A stretch of DNA of 64,000 nucleotides from Noviherbaspirillum humi (GCF_900188095.1 NZ_FZOT01000002.1:496001-560000), one strand, 5' to 3'; counted from the first letter of the stretch, positions 29,328 through 37,333 are shown. Made by a program: numbers and translations. Notes: generated from the letters alone by a model not told the origin.

Positions 29328-29912
29328 TCAGAAGACGGCGGCGGCTTCCCTTGCTTCTCGCGGTTGCGCGGGCACGCTGGCGAGAATCGATTGAATCTGC
29401 GCAGCCGAAATCTCGTGTCCACGCGCGGCTGCCCGGGACAGCCACATCAGGCCGAGATGCGCATCGCGCCGAACGCCGATGCCGTCGATGAAACAGCGCG
29501 CCAGCCAGTGCATGGCTTCGGCATCTTCCTGTTTGGCGGCAGCCTCCAGCCACCAGATGGCTTGTTCCGGCTTGCCATGCTCCAGAAAGAGCAGCGCCAC
29601 GTCGGTTTGGGAACGGGAGTCGCCCGCATCGGCCTGATGGATGAGATGAAGATCGTCGTCATCGATCGGCATGGCGATCTGATAACGGACTTCATCCAGC
29701 GGAATGAGGACCTTGTTCAGCGCGCCGCCATCCCGCAGGTAAGGCAGGGATTTGTCGGCAATGCGCCGGCGCAGGGTGCGTTCGCTTTGTTCGGTCAATG
29801 TGGCAAAGCTGGCAAGGCTGATGGTTCTCACGATGGGTCCGTTCCGCAATCCAATGACAAGGGTTTGCAGGTTGCCACGAGAAGTTGGCATGGGTTTCTC
29901 GCCGGCAACCAT
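29328..29912 (-). CDS. Sel1-repeat protein with possible DNA-binding N-terminus
   Basis: A 194-residue cytosolic protein with no signal peptide. Residues about 35-75 (SFATLTEQSERTLRRRI followed by LPYLRDGGALNKVLIPLDEV) look like an excisionase/MerR-type winged helix-turn-helix. Residues about 90-175 form two or three Sel1/TPR-like units: DAGDSRSQTDVALLFLEHGK, then AIWWLEAAAKQEDAEAMHWL and RRDAHLGLMWLSRAAARGHE. The gene is divergent from pilA with 149 bases between, which places it to regulate pilA or itself. That role is inference. The start could also be an ATG at 29891. Confidence 0.75.
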   Translation of the reverse strand: MVAGEKPMPTSRGNLQTLVIGLRNGPIVRTISLASFATLTEQSERTLRRRIADKSLPYLRDGGALNKVLIPLDEVRYQIAMPIDDDDLHLIHQADAGDSRSQTDVALLFLEHGKPEQAIWWLEAAAKQEDAEAMHWLARCFIDGIGVRRDAHLGLMWLSRAAARGHEISAAQIQSILASVPAQPREAREAAAVF

Positions 29913-29986
29913 GCGTGTCCAGGCAAAACAGGCGGCAATCGCGCCTTAAAACACCCCGGTTTGCGGTATTTCACCTGTTCTATTGC

Positions 29987-30002
29987 TGGCACGCAAGATG
30001 CA
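29987..30002 (+). promoter_or_regulatory. Sigma-54 promoter of pilA
   Basis: TGGCAC-N5-ATGCA: the -24 GG (29988-29989) and -12 GC (30000-30001) are separated by exactly ten bases, as sigma-54 requires. The implied start of transcription is near 30013, giving a leader of about 50 bases before the pilA ATG. Type IV pilin genes are commonly RpoN/PilR-dependent. Confidence 0.82.
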
Positions 30003-30061
30003 TATTACTTGGCATTGGCAGGACAGCCAATCTACCGTTTGACAACATCTAGGGGATTAAC

Positions 30062-30538
30062 ATGAAAGTCGCTCAATTCAAAAAGCAGGCACAACAGGGC
30101 TTCACCCTGATCGAACTGATGATCGTCGTGGCCATCATCGGCATTCTGGCCGCCGTTGCAATCCCGGCCTATTCCGACTACACCATGAAAGCCAAGGTCA
30201 GCGAAGCCACGTCGATCTCCGCACCGGCGCGTCTGGCCATCGCTCAGGCCTTCAATGAAGGCACGCTGGCGGCCAACACCGACAATACCGCCACTGGCAA
30301 CATCTTCAACCTCCCGGTCGACACCACCATCAAGAGCAAGTACGTCACTTCCGTGACTGCCAAGGGCTCCAGCGCCACCGCCGGCACCGTCGAAGTCAAG
30401 ATGCAGGGCACCAACGACACTTCCGTCGACAGCAAGCTGGTGGTCTACAGCATCACCTGCGTCGCCGGCGCCCAGTGCACCACCACGGTTGACACCACCA
30501 ACAGCACCGTGAATTCCAAGTACCTGCCGAAGACCTAA
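30062..30538 (+). CDS. pilA: Type IV pilin (major pilin-like)
   Basis: A 158-residue prepilin. The 13-residue basic leader [13 protein letters not shown] is cut before F by prepilin peptidase. The mature protein starts [22 protein letters not shown], with E5 of mature numbering needed for methylation and assembly. The helix continues through [13 protein letters not shown]. The C-terminal cysteines C133 and C139 are only five residues apart, a very short disulfide loop for a pilin. Much of the globular part is T, S and A. A ribosome site (AGGGG) precedes the ATG. It carries a sigma-54 promoter and a downstream terminator, so it is a single-gene unit; no other pil gene is here except the convergent pilin. 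Confidence 0.95.
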   Translation: MKVAQFKKQAQQGFTLIELMIVVAIIGILAAVAIPAYSDYTMKAKVSEATSISAPARLAIAQAFNEGTLAANTDNTATGNIFNLPVDTTIKSKYVTSVTAKGSSATAGTVEVKMQGTNDTSVDSKLVVYSITCVAGAQCTTTVDTTNSTVNSKYLPKT

Positions 30539-30571
30539 TCCGGTCTCCCGAGTGGCGTGACGCCACAAAGC

Positions 30572-30599
30572 AAAAACGCCCCAGTGATGGGGCGTTTTG
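30572..30599. terminator. Bidirectional terminator between the two pilin genes
   Basis: AAAACGCCCC and GGGGCGTTTT (30573-30582 and 30589-30598) pair over ten bases around AGTGAT. T runs follow the stem on both strands, so it can end both convergent pilin transcripts. Confidence 0.88.
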
Positions 30600-30657
30600 C
30601 ATTCCTGCCTTAGCGTGCATTTGGGGCACGGTTTAGGCAAGCAAGCCGCATATGGAA

Positions 30658-31155
30658 TTACCGCGGATTGCCTGCACCAGTTTTGTATCCCGATTTGCTT
30701 GGCAGCGTATCCCCGGAAACGGACTGGCAGTTGATAGTGCCATTGGCGGTGCCAGCACAAGCGGCTTTATATGTGTAGCCTCCGGCTTCTGCGTTTCCGG
30801 CAAACGTAATGGTTACGTTACCAGAGGCACCGCCAGTGCCCGCCGTACCTGCCAATGTGACGGCACCAGTTGCATAGTTTGGTGTCGGCAGCGCCGTACC
30901 CGGGAAGCCGTGGCCGTTAAGTTCGGTAACGGAATCGCATTGCGAGCCGTCATTTTGATTCTCGTTCATGCAGGCGAAGATCGCGGTTTTCATGCCGTCT
31001 ATCGATGCGACGTTCGATGACCACTTGGCTTTCAGGGTGTAGTCCTGATATTGAGGTATTGCCACTGCCGCCAGTACGCCAATGATCGCCACCACAATCA
31101 TCAATTCAATGAGGGTAAAACCGCTTTGCGCCTTCTTGATCAGTTTCGGTGCCAT
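30658..31155 (-). CDS. Type IV pilin, second copy
   Basis: A 165-residue prepilin with a 12-residue leader ([12 protein letters not shown]) and the mature start [22 protein letters not shown]. After the helix the sequence has little in common with the first pilin. It has two cysteine pairs: one in [16 protein letters not shown] and one in [16 protein letters not shown]. The G/T/A-rich middle (residues about 90-125) resembles other secreted beta-rich pilin heads. By eye its third codon positions are less GC-rich than the flanking genes, which fits acquisition or rapid antigenic change. It has its own sigma-54 promoter at 31210-31225 and the shared terminator. Whether it is a major, minor or alternative pilin is unknown. 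Confidence 0.93.
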   Translation of the reverse strand: MAPKLIKKAQSGFTLIELMIVVAIIGVLAAVAIPQYQDYTLKAKWSSNVASIDGMKTAIFACMNENQNDGSQCDSVTELNGHGFPGTALPTPNYATGAVTLAGTAGTGGASGNVTITFAGNAEAGGYTYKAACAGTANGTINCQSVSGDTLPSKSGYKTGAGNPR

Positions 31156-31160
31156 GTTTT

Positions 31161-31207
31161 ATCTCCCTTGAGAAGTTGAGTAGAACAATTTCTGCCTCGA
31201 GGGAGAT
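31161..31207. repeat. Inverted repeat across the second pilin leader
   Basis: ATCTCCCTTGAG (31161-31172) and CTCGAGGGAGAT (31196-31207) are complementary at 11 of 12 positions, with 23 bases between. The right arm on the minus strand contains the AAGGGAG Shine-Dalgarno sequence, six to eleven bases before the ATG. The predicted sigma-54 start (near 31199) lies inside the other arm, so the full hairpin would only form in a longer transcript; otherwise the dyad may be a protein site. Confidence 0.7.
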
Positions 31208-31209
31208 AT

Positions 31210-31225
31210 TGCAGCGACCGTGCCA
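31210..31225 (-). promoter_or_regulatory. Sigma-54 promoter of the second pilin
   Basis: On the minus strand TGGCAC-N6-TGCA: the GG and GC elements are ten bases apart, as in pilA. The expected start is near 31199, 44 bases before the ATG. Confidence 0.82.
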
Positions 31226-31240
31226 TGGCCTTGACACGGG

Positions 31241-31254
31241 AAAAACGCGTTTTT
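31241..31254. repeat. Perfect 14-bp palindrome upstream of the second pilin promoter
   Basis: AAAAACGCGTTTTT reads the same on both strands. It starts 16 bases beyond the -24 box, where an activator or IHF might act. It could equally be a weak terminator for the upstream FHA gene, which ends 145 bases away. Confidence 0.45.
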
Positions 31255-31398
31255 CTTATTTCTTTTACAAGGAAACTGACGCTGAAAGGTGATGAAGGTG
31301 ACAAGTCTCGTCCACTGGACTTCCACGGCTTGTCATCTTGCGCATGACGCGCCGGCTGAGGTTGCGCTTCCTGCCGACCGCTCTAATATCCGTAGCCG

Positions 31399-32016
31399 TC
31401 AAATCATGCGAAAGCGCATCCCCGTCTCGGCAAAGTCGATCAGGTCGCCGTCCCGCATCAGGCAGGCTTCGGCGCCGATCGCCCGACCATTGATCCGCGG
31501 GCTGGCAGGGCCTTCCACATGCATCAGGTAATACGCATCGCCGCGCTGGTAGACCACCGCAACTTGGGTATCAGGCAAGCCGATGGTGGCAAGGGTCTTG
31601 GTGAGCGTGAGAGTTTTGCCGGCATTCGGTCCGTCCAGGACTTCGATCACGCCGAGGCGCGGCGCGGCGCGCGAGGGGGCCGGGGAAACCGGCGCGGCTG
31701 CCGTTGACGGCTTGTCTGCGCCTTTTCTGTCCGGCTCGGCAAAGCCGATGCGGAAGGAGGCGATCTCGATCACATCGCCATGCCGCAGCAGATGGCGCCT
31801 TACTCGCGCGCCGTTGACCAGCGTGCCATTGGTGCTGTCCAGGTCCAGCAGACAATAGCCGTCGTTCTCCGGCACGATCTCGGCATGGCGGGCGCTGACG
31901 GCCGGATGCTCCAGCACCAGATCGTTTTCGGATTTCCGTCCCAGCGTGAGGGGCACGTCGGTGAGCAGCAGTTCCTGCCGCGCCATGTCTTCCGACAGCA
32001 GAATGATCTTCGCCAT
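31399..32016 (-). CDS. Two-FHA-domain protein
   Basis: A 205-residue cytosolic protein. The first forkhead-associated domain (about residues 20-95) has the full phosphothreonine-binding signature: TLGRKSENDLVL, then SARHAEI and DSTNGTLVNG. A P/A/S-rich linker follows (about 100-118). The second domain (about 120-205) is degenerate: it has IGLPDTQVAVV instead of the GR..ND motif, and lacks the S..H. It would not bind phosphopeptide in the usual way. The PP2C phosphatase gene is two bases upstream, which suggests reversible Ser/Thr phosphorylation. No kinase gene is in the window. Confidence 0.92.
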   Translation of the reverse strand: MAKIILLSEDMARQELLLTDVPLTLGRKSENDLVLEHPAVSARHAEIVPENDGYCLLDLDSTNGTLVNGARVRRHLLRHGDVIEIASFRIGFAEPDRKGADKPSTAAAPVSPAPSRAAPRLGVIEVLDGPNAGKTLTLTKTLATIGLPDTQVAVVYQRGDAYYLMHVEGPASPRINGRAIGAEACLMRDGDLIDFAETGMRFRMI

Positions 32017-32018
32017 GA

Positions 32019-32825
32019 TTACGCTTGCCTTCCGCGCTCGCCGGGCAAGGCAAGCGCACGGACCAGGATGATGGTGGTGTTGTCGCGGCTGCCGCGGGTG
32101 TTGGTTTCCACGATGAGTTCAGCGCTGGCGGCGGCGAGCGTCGGCCATTCCTGGGCCAGCACCTGCCTGATGTCGGCGTCGCTGAGCATGTCGGTCAGGC
32201 CGTCCGAGCAGAGAAGATACACATCGCCCGGCAAAATCGCATGCCGCTGTATGTCGATCTCCAGTGCCGGCGCGACGCCCACCGCGCGAGTCAGGCGATT
32301 GGGTACGGGCAGGAAGCCGGCTTGTTCGGTGGTCAACCGGCCCTGGTCTATCTGTCGCTGCAGCAGTGAATGATCCAGGGTGAGCTGCTCCAGGCGCCCT
32401 TCCCTCAATCGATACAGCCGGGAGTCGCCGACATGGGCAATCGTCACGAAGCCGCCGTGGAATGCGGCCACCACGACGGTGGTTCCCATGCCGAAGTACT
32501 CGGGATTGTTTTCGGCGGCGCGCAGGATCGCGGCATTGGCCTGCATGACTGCATCATCCAGGCATGACGACAACGGTTGCAGCGACGTGTCGTCAGTCGT
32601 CGCACCGAGGGAAGCGTGAAAGGCGGGGAAAAAATTTTCCAGCTGGCGCCGGATGGTCTTGATGGCGATGGTGCTGGCGACCTCGCCTGCATTGTGGCCG
32701 CCCATCCCGTCGGCCAGGATGGCGAAGCCTTGCTCGGGACTGATGGCAAAGGCATCTTCGTTCCGGGAGCGCACGAGGCCGATGTCTGTCTCGGCGAAGA
32801 ATTCCAATCCGATCGGGTGTTCCAT
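32019..32825 (-). CDS. PP2C-family serine/threonine protein phosphatase
   Basis: A 268-residue metal-dependent phosphatase with the standard PP2C order. It reads GLVRSRNEDAF near residue 15, FAILADGMGGHNAGEVAS near 33 (metal-binding DGMGG), and IAHVGDSRLYRL near 122. LLCSDGLTDML near 198 and SRDNTTIILV at the end complete it. No membrane or sensor region is visible, so it is a Stp1-like free enzyme. Paired with the FHA gene downstream, two bases apart. Such pairs occur with type VI secretion or with general Ser/Thr kinase systems; here neither is near. Confidence 0.94.
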   Translation of the reverse strand: MEHPIGLEFFAETDIGLVRSRNEDAFAISPEQGFAILADGMGGHNAGEVASTIAIKTIRRQLENFFPAFHASLGATTDDTSLQPLSSCLDDAVMQANAAILRAAENNPEYFGMGTTVVVAAFHGGFVTIAHVGDSRLYRLREGRLEQLTLDHSLLQRQIDQGRLTTEQAGFLPVPNRLTRAVGVAPALEIDIQRHAILPGDVYLLCSDGLTDMLSDADIRQVLAQEWPTLAAASAELIVETNTRGSRDNTTIILVRALALPGERGRQA

Positions 32826-32871
32826 GAAACGATTATACGAGCGAATAATCGGTTCGAATACCTTTCGGAAC

Positions 32872-32932
32872 GCGCTTCCGCCACTGGCTGGAACGAACAG
32901 GGCGGAAGCGCTGCCGGGCGTTCAAGGCCCGG
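32872..32932. terminator. Two hairpins between terC-like and PP2C genes
   Basis: GCGCTTCCGCC (32872-32882) and GGCGGAAGCGC (32901-32911) pair over 11 bases around 18 bases. CCGGGC and GCCCGG (32914-32919 and 32927-32932) form a second stem with a seven-base loop, seven bases past the TerC-family stop. There is no long T tract. Confidence 0.5.
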
Positions 32933-32938
32933 GGTCGA

Positions 32939-33637
32939 TCATGCTTCCTTGGGTTCGGCGGAACGGTTGGCCAGCCAATGGCCGACAGCGACCACGATGG
33001 CTGCGCCGACCAGTCCGGGAATGCTCAGCCCGAAGATTTCATGATGCGGGAAGTTGGCCGCAACCCATGAAGAAAGCGCCGTGTCGGAAATCAGCATTTC
33101 GCCGGCAAGATAGCCGAGCAGCGCTGCGCCCAGGGTGATGATGATGGGGAGCTTCTCCATCAGCTTCAGGATGATGGCGCTGCCGAAGATGATCAGCGGG
33201 ATGCTGATGGCCAGGCCGAGCACCAGCAGGGTGATGTCGCCCTTGGCGGCGGCGGCCACGCCGAGCACGTTGTCGAGGCTCATGACGAGGTCGGCCACCA
33301 GAATGGTGCGGATCGCGCCGGCCATGGTGGAATGCTCCTTCACGTCGGCATCTTCATCACCTTCGGCGAGCAGCTGGATACCGATATAGAGCAGCAGGAA
33401 GGCGCCGATGATCTTCAGGTAGGGCAGCGTGAGCAGCTTCAGCGCGAAAATGGTCAGGATGATACGCATGACGATCGCCGCGGCGCTGCCGAAGACGATG
33501 GCCTTGCGCTGCTGATGAGGCGGCAGGGAGCGGGAAGCGAGCGCAATCACGACCGCATTGTCACCGGACAGCACGATGTTGATCAGGATGATATTGCCCA
33601 ATGCGGCCCAAAAAATCGGGGAGGATAAGAATTCCAT
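32939..33637 (-). CDS. TerC family integral membrane protein (YjbE-like)
   Basis: A 232-residue protein with seven hydrophobic segments. The family signatures are seen twice: NIVLSGDNAVVIALASR near residue 20 and ADLVMSLDNVLGVAAAA near 115, each with the SxDN motif that would bind a metal. Between them is an acidic loop EGDEDADVKEH. TerC/YjbE proteins are linked to manganese or calcium export and tellurite resistance, and in other bacteria to metallation of exported enzymes. No tellurite genes are near. I found no yybP-ykoY riboswitch upstream. It lies after sucD on the same strand, behind a strong hairpin. Confidence 0.9.
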   Translation of the reverse strand: MEFLSSPIFWAALGNIILINIVLSGDNAVVIALASRSLPPHQQRKAIVFGSAAAIVMRIILTIFALKLLTLPYLKIIGAFLLLYIGIQLLAEGDEDADVKEHSTMAGAIRTILVADLVMSLDNVLGVAAAAKGDITLLVLGLAISIPLIIFGSAIILKLMEKLPIIITLGAALLGYLAGEMLISDTALSSWVAANFPHHEIFGLSIPGLVGAAIVVAVGHWLANRSAEPKEA

Positions 33638-33685
33638 GATGTCTCGTGAAGGTTAAGTTTGTCGTGTATTTATATTGTTATTGTC

Positions 33686-33725
33686 AGAAGCACGAGCGGG
33701 GAGCCTCGGCTCCCCGCTCGTGCTT
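33686..33725. terminator. Strong 19-bp inverted repeat after sucD
   Basis: GAAGCACGAGCGGGGAGCC (33686-33704) is exactly complementary to 33707-33725, with two bases between; the real loop is about four bases. It sits 55 bases past the sucD stop and 49 bases before the TerC-family start. The strand exit on the minus strand (TGACAATAAC) has no T run, so it is a poor intrinsic terminator by rule. It may protect the sucCD message from exonucleases. Confidence 0.7.
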
Positions 33726-33780
33726 CAGGTTCGGTTCGTCGCCTTTGCGGCGGCGACGGGCGCCGCCGGCCAGCCGACGC

Positions 33781-34662
33781 TTAGAGAACCGACTTCAGCA
33801 GGCGGCCCATCTCGGACGGGTTGCGGGTGACCTTGATGCCGCAGGCTTCCATGATGGCCAGCTTGGCGTCAGCGGTGTCTTCGCCGCCGGAGATCAGCGC
33901 GCCGGCATGGCCCATGCGCTTGCCCGGAGGCGCGGTGACGCCGGCGATGAAGCCGATCACCGGCTTCTTCATGTTGTCCTTGATCCAGCGCGCGGCGTTG
34001 GCTTCGTCCGGACCGCCGATTTCGCCGATCATGATGACGGCATCGGTATCGGGATCGTCATTGAACATGCGCATGACGTCGATGTGCTTCAGGCCGTTGA
34101 TCGGGTCGCCGCCGATGCCGACGGCGGAGGACTGGCCGAGGCCGAGGGCGGTCAGCTGGCCCACGGCTTCATAGGTCAGCGTGCCGGAGCGGGATACCAC
34201 GCCGATGCGGCCCTTCTTGTGGATGTGGCCCGGCATGATGCCGATCTTGATTTCGTCAGGCGTGATCAGGCCCGGGCAGTTCGGTCCGAGCAGCAGGGTC
34301 TTGCTGCCGGCCTTGGCCATGCGGTCCTTCAGTTCCAGCATGTCGCGCACGGGAATGCCTTCGGTGATGCAGATCGCCAGGTCGAGTTCGGCTTCGACGG
34401 CTTCCCAGATCGCGGCGGCGGCGCCGGCGGGCGGCACGTAGATGACGGAGACGTTGGCGCCGGTTTCAGCCTTGGCTGCCTTGACGTTGGCGAAGATGGG
34501 GATGCCTTCGAAATCCTCGCCTGCCTTCTTCGGGTTCACGCCGGCGACGAAGCAGTTCTTGCCGTTCGCGTACTCGCGGCACATGCGGGTGTGGAACTGG
34601 CCGGTCTTGCCGGTGATGCCCTGGGTGATGACTTTGGTATCTTTGTTAATCAGAATCGACAT
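33781..34662 (-). CDS. sucD: Succinyl-CoA synthetase alpha subunit
   Basis: The 293-residue subunit binds CoA and carries the phosphorylated histidine. It starts [23 protein letters not shown] (CoA-binding fold), with [16 protein letters not shown] near residue 124 and [11 protein letters not shown] near 155. The active-site His is in [18 protein letters not shown] near 240-255. Length is normal. With SucB/SucA absent here, only the synthetase step of the citric acid cycle is encoded. It follows sucC by 14 bases. Confidence 0.98.
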   Translation of the reverse strand: MSILINKDTKVITQGITGKTGQFHTRMCREYANGKNCFVAGVNPKKAGEDFEGIPIFANVKAAKAETGANVSVIYVPPAGAAAAIWEAVEAELDLAICITEGIPVRDMLELKDRMAKAGSKTLLLGPNCPGLITPDEIKIGIMPGHIHKKGRIGVVSRSGTLTYEAVGQLTALGLGQSSAVGIGGDPINGLKHIDVMRMFNDDPDTDAVIMIGEIGGPDEANAARWIKDNMKKPVIGFIAGVTAPPGKRMGHAGALISGGEDTADAKLAIMEACGIKVTRNPSEMGRLLKSVL

Positions 34663-34676
34663 GTCTGTTCCTTCGC

Positions 34677-35843
34677 TTATTTTCCGTTGGCGGCCGCAAC
34701 AACCTTCTGCGCTGCCTCTTCCATGGTGTCGGCCGAGATGATCGGCAGGCCGGATTCGGCCAGCATCTTCTTGCCCAGGTCTTCGTTGGTGCCTTTCATG
34801 CGCACGACCAGGGGCACCTTCAGGGATACCGCCTTGGATGCGGCGATCACGCCTTCGGCGATGACGTCGCAGCGCATGATGCCGCCGAAGATGTTGACCA
34901 GGATGGCCTTCAGGTTCGGGTTCTTCAGCATGATCTTGAAGGCTTCGGTCACTTTCTCGGTGGTGGCGCCGCCGCCGACGTCGAGGAAGTTGGCCGGCTC
35001 GCCGCCGAACAGCTTGATGGTGTCCATGGTGGCCATGGCCAGGCCGGCGCCGTTCACCAGGCAGCCGATGTTGCCGTCGAGGGAGATGTAGGCGAGGTCG
35101 AACTTGGACGCTTCGACTTCGGCCGGATCTTCTTCGTCCAGGTCGCGCATTTCAACGATTTCCGGGTGGCGGAAGAGCGCGTTGGAGTCGAAGTTGAATT
35201 TGGCGTCGAGGGCGATGACCTTGCCGTCGCCGGTCAGGATCAGCGGGTTGATCTCGGCCAGGGAGGAATCGGTTTCCCAGTAGGCTTTGTAGAGGCCTTG
35301 CAGCTGCTTGCGCGCGTCGGCGATGGAGCCGGCCGGCACGCCGATCTTGGCGGCGATGGCGTCGGCATCGGCATCGGTCAGGCCGGTGGCCGGATCGATG
35401 ATGACCTTGTGGATCAGCTCGGGATGCTTTTCGGCGACTTCCTCGATATCCATGCCGCCTTCGCTGGAGGCCATCAGCACCACGCGCTGGCTGACGCGGT
35501 CCGTGACCATGGACACATACAGTTCCTTCTTGATGTCAGCGCCTTCTTCGATCAGCAGGCGGCGCACCTTCTGGCCTTCAGCGCCGGTCTGGTGGGTAAC
35601 CAGCTGCATGCCGAGGATCTGGTTCGCATACTCGCGCACCTGCTCGATGGACTTGGCCACCTTCACGCCGCCGCCCTTGCCGCGGCCGCCAGCGTGGATC
35701 TGGGCCTTCACCACCCAGACCGGGCCGCCCAGGGTTTCAGCCGCCTTGACCGCCTCTTCCACGGAAAAGCACGGGATCCCGCGCGGAACGGTCACTCCGG
35801 CTTTGCGGAGGATTTCTTTGCCCTGATATTCATGGATTTTCAT
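34677..35843 (-). CDS. sucC: Succinyl-CoA synthetase beta subunit
   Basis: The 388-residue ATP-grasp subunit binds nucleotide and makes the heterotetramer with SucD. It starts [22 protein letters not shown]. The ATP-grasp glycine-rich segment [18 protein letters not shown] is near residue 44. [17 protein letters not shown] near 195 holds metal ligands, and [11 protein letters not shown] and [10 protein letters not shown] near 265 and 320 contact the alpha subunit. A DUF2889 gene starts 43 bases upstream on the same strand. Confidence 0.98.
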   Translation of the reverse strand: MKIHEYQGKEILRKAGVTVPRGIPCFSVEEAVKAAETLGGPVWVVKAQIHAGGRGKGGGVKVAKSIEQVREYANQILGMQLVTHQTGAEGQKVRRLLIEEGADIKKELYVSMVTDRVSQRVVLMASSEGGMDIEEVAEKHPELIHKVIIDPATGLTDADADAIAAKIGVPAGSIADARKQLQGLYKAYWETDSSLAEINPLILTGDGKVIALDAKFNFDSNALFRHPEIVEMRDLDEEDPAEVEASKFDLAYISLDGNIGCLVNGAGLAMATMDTIKLFGGEPANFLDVGGGATTEKVTEAFKIMLKNPNLKAILVNIFGGIMRCDVIAEGVIAASKAVSLKVPLVVRMKGTNEDLGKKMLAESGLPIISADTMEEAAQKVVAAANGK

Positions 35844-35886
35844 GCGAGCTTCCCTTCAGACACTGATATGAAATAAATCGGATTGG

Positions 35887-36456
35887 TTAATTGGATGGCG
35901 CTTCTGCCGGCGTCTTCACGACCCAGCGTGGGTAATACCGCGCAACCGCCGGGCCATCCGTGCGCAAGGCATGGCAACGGTCAAGCTGAAATGGTTTTTC
36001 ACTATGCTGGCCGGCGCCGCGGGTGTCGATGACTTCGCCGGCGAAGGCCTGGATGGCAGCGGTCGGAAGGACCTGGGCCAGTTCGGTGAGATGGGTGCAG
36101 CCCTGGATGCCGCCGAGACGCTCCTTGACGCCATGGCGGAAGCCGCGCGCCAGATTCAAGCCGACGAGGCGGCGGTAGGCGGGGCCGATGGTGTCGCAAT
36201 AGCCCGGATAGGGGACGGCGTCGGAGGCAGACTGGGCGTCCACCACATTGAACTCGGTATCGATCGTCAGCCGCAGACGCAGATCATGCACCGGACTGCC
36301 GGCCGGGCGCGCGCCGGACTCCAGGCGCACTTCGCGCGGCTTGACGTCGGTAATCTGCGCGTCGATATCCCACAACCCATCTTCACGGGCGTAGGCCTCG
36401 ATCTGGATGGAGCGGGTGTGCTTTAGGCTTCGGCGGGATGGCGGCGCTAACGGCAT
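35887..36456 (-). CDS. DUF2889 domain-containing protein
   Basis: A 189-residue soluble protein. The order RRSLKHTRSIQIEAYAREDGLWDIDAQITDVKP, then GSPVHDLRLRLTIDTEFNVVDA, and GCTHLTELAQVLPTAAIQA is typical of DUF2889. The last segment, with Cys-Thr-His, could bind a metal. No function is known to me for the family. It is commonly found in Burkholderiales beside sucCD or recX, as here. It lies 250 bases downstream of recX, a gap in which I see no gene. Confidence 0.88.
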   Translation of the reverse strand: MPLAPPSRRSLKHTRSIQIEAYAREDGLWDIDAQITDVKPREVRLESGARPAGSPVHDLRLRLTIDTEFNVVDAQSASDAVPYPGYCDTIGPAYRRLVGLNLARGFRHGVKERLGGIQGCTHLTELAQVLPTAAIQAFAGEVIDTRGAGQHSEKPFQLDRCHALRTDGPAVARYYPRWVVKTPAEAPSN

Positions 36457-36706
36457 GGTTTCGGTTGCGATGCAGCATGTAATAGGAGTATTTGCTGCTT
36501 TTGCATTGGCTTGCGGCTCTCGTGCAGCGCATCATCACGCTGTCAGGACGGCAAAAAACCGACGCAGTTTAGCACAGGTCAGGCTGCAAATAGTAATCCA
36601 ATGGAATGCGTTCCCACATCATGGAACCGGCTCGATGGAGGCGAAATGGCCGGCGCAAATCGGCGGGCGAAAGCGACGATACCAGCAAGCTGGTTCGCGA
36701 ACTGGC

Positions 36707-37180
36707 TTACTCGTCATCTTCCAGCGTGTTGCGGCCTGCCTTTACCGCGCGGAAAATTTTCTGAATGGAGGTTTGCGAGAATCCCCTTTGCAGCAAGAAG
36801 CGAAGTTGTTTCGCATGTCCGGCGGCGTCCTCGGCCGGTGTGCCGAATTTGCGCTGCCATACCTCGAAGGCACGCGTGGCTTCATCCTGGACGAGCTGTT
36901 CCTTGACTTCTTCCACCACCTCGGCGGCGATGCCATGGCTGCCAAGTTCGGAAAGAATGCGGCTGTTGCCGAAGCGGGCGGCACGCCTGTGGACGAGCGA
37001 TTCGGAAAATCGGGCGGCGGAAAGGAATTTGGACGCTTCGAGCCAGTCCAGCAGACCTTCGACATCATCGTCGTCCTGGGCATAGCGAGCAAGCTTGCGT
37101 CCGAGTTCCATGCGGCTGTGCTCACGCATGGAAAGATATTTCAAGGCCCGTGCCTTCAGGCTCATTTGCAGTTTTGCCAT
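36707..37180 (-). CDS. recX: RecA regulatory protein RecX
   Basis: A 157-residue helical modulator that limits RecA filament growth. The start [20 protein letters not shown] is the conserved first three-helix RecX repeat. [23 protein letters not shown] follows near residue 55, with [10 protein letters not shown] near 85 and [19 protein letters not shown] near 130. I chose the ATG at 37180; the frame continues up to 37267 but that part is not family-like, and an ATG at 37165 is also possible. It is 207 bases downstream of recA, with a terminator between, so expression by read-through is likely. Confidence 0.94.
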   Translation of the reverse strand: MAKLQMSLKARALKYLSMREHSRMELGRKLARYAQDDDDVEGLLDWLEASKFLSAARFSESLVHRRAARFGNSRILSELGSHGIAAEVVEEVKEQLVQDEATRAFEVWQRKFGTPAEDAAGHAKQLRFLLQRGFSQTSIQKIFRAVKAGRNTLEDDE

Positions 37181-37333
37181 GGATTTGATGCAAAAAGTGG
37201 TTGGCCTTTCGGGCTGGTTCGTAGCCAAACCGACATTATCTTCGCGCTTGATTCGGGCAGCAATCACATCCCGGGGTTTCGCCTCCTTCAGCTTGGACCA
37301 GACAATACAGGCGGCATGGAAAATGAGCAGCCA

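Noticed and set aside
33638-33685. Possible yybP-ykoY manganese riboswitch before the TerC-family gene
   Set aside because: Only about 48 bases lie between the sucD hairpin and the start codon, and the conserved riboswitch loops are not seen.
36457-36706. Possible gene or RNA in the gap between recX and the DUF2889 gene
   Set aside because: Short frames here lack ribosome sites and motifs, and no tRNA cloverleaf or strong hairpin is visible; only a 10-base GTTCGCGAAC palindrome occurs.
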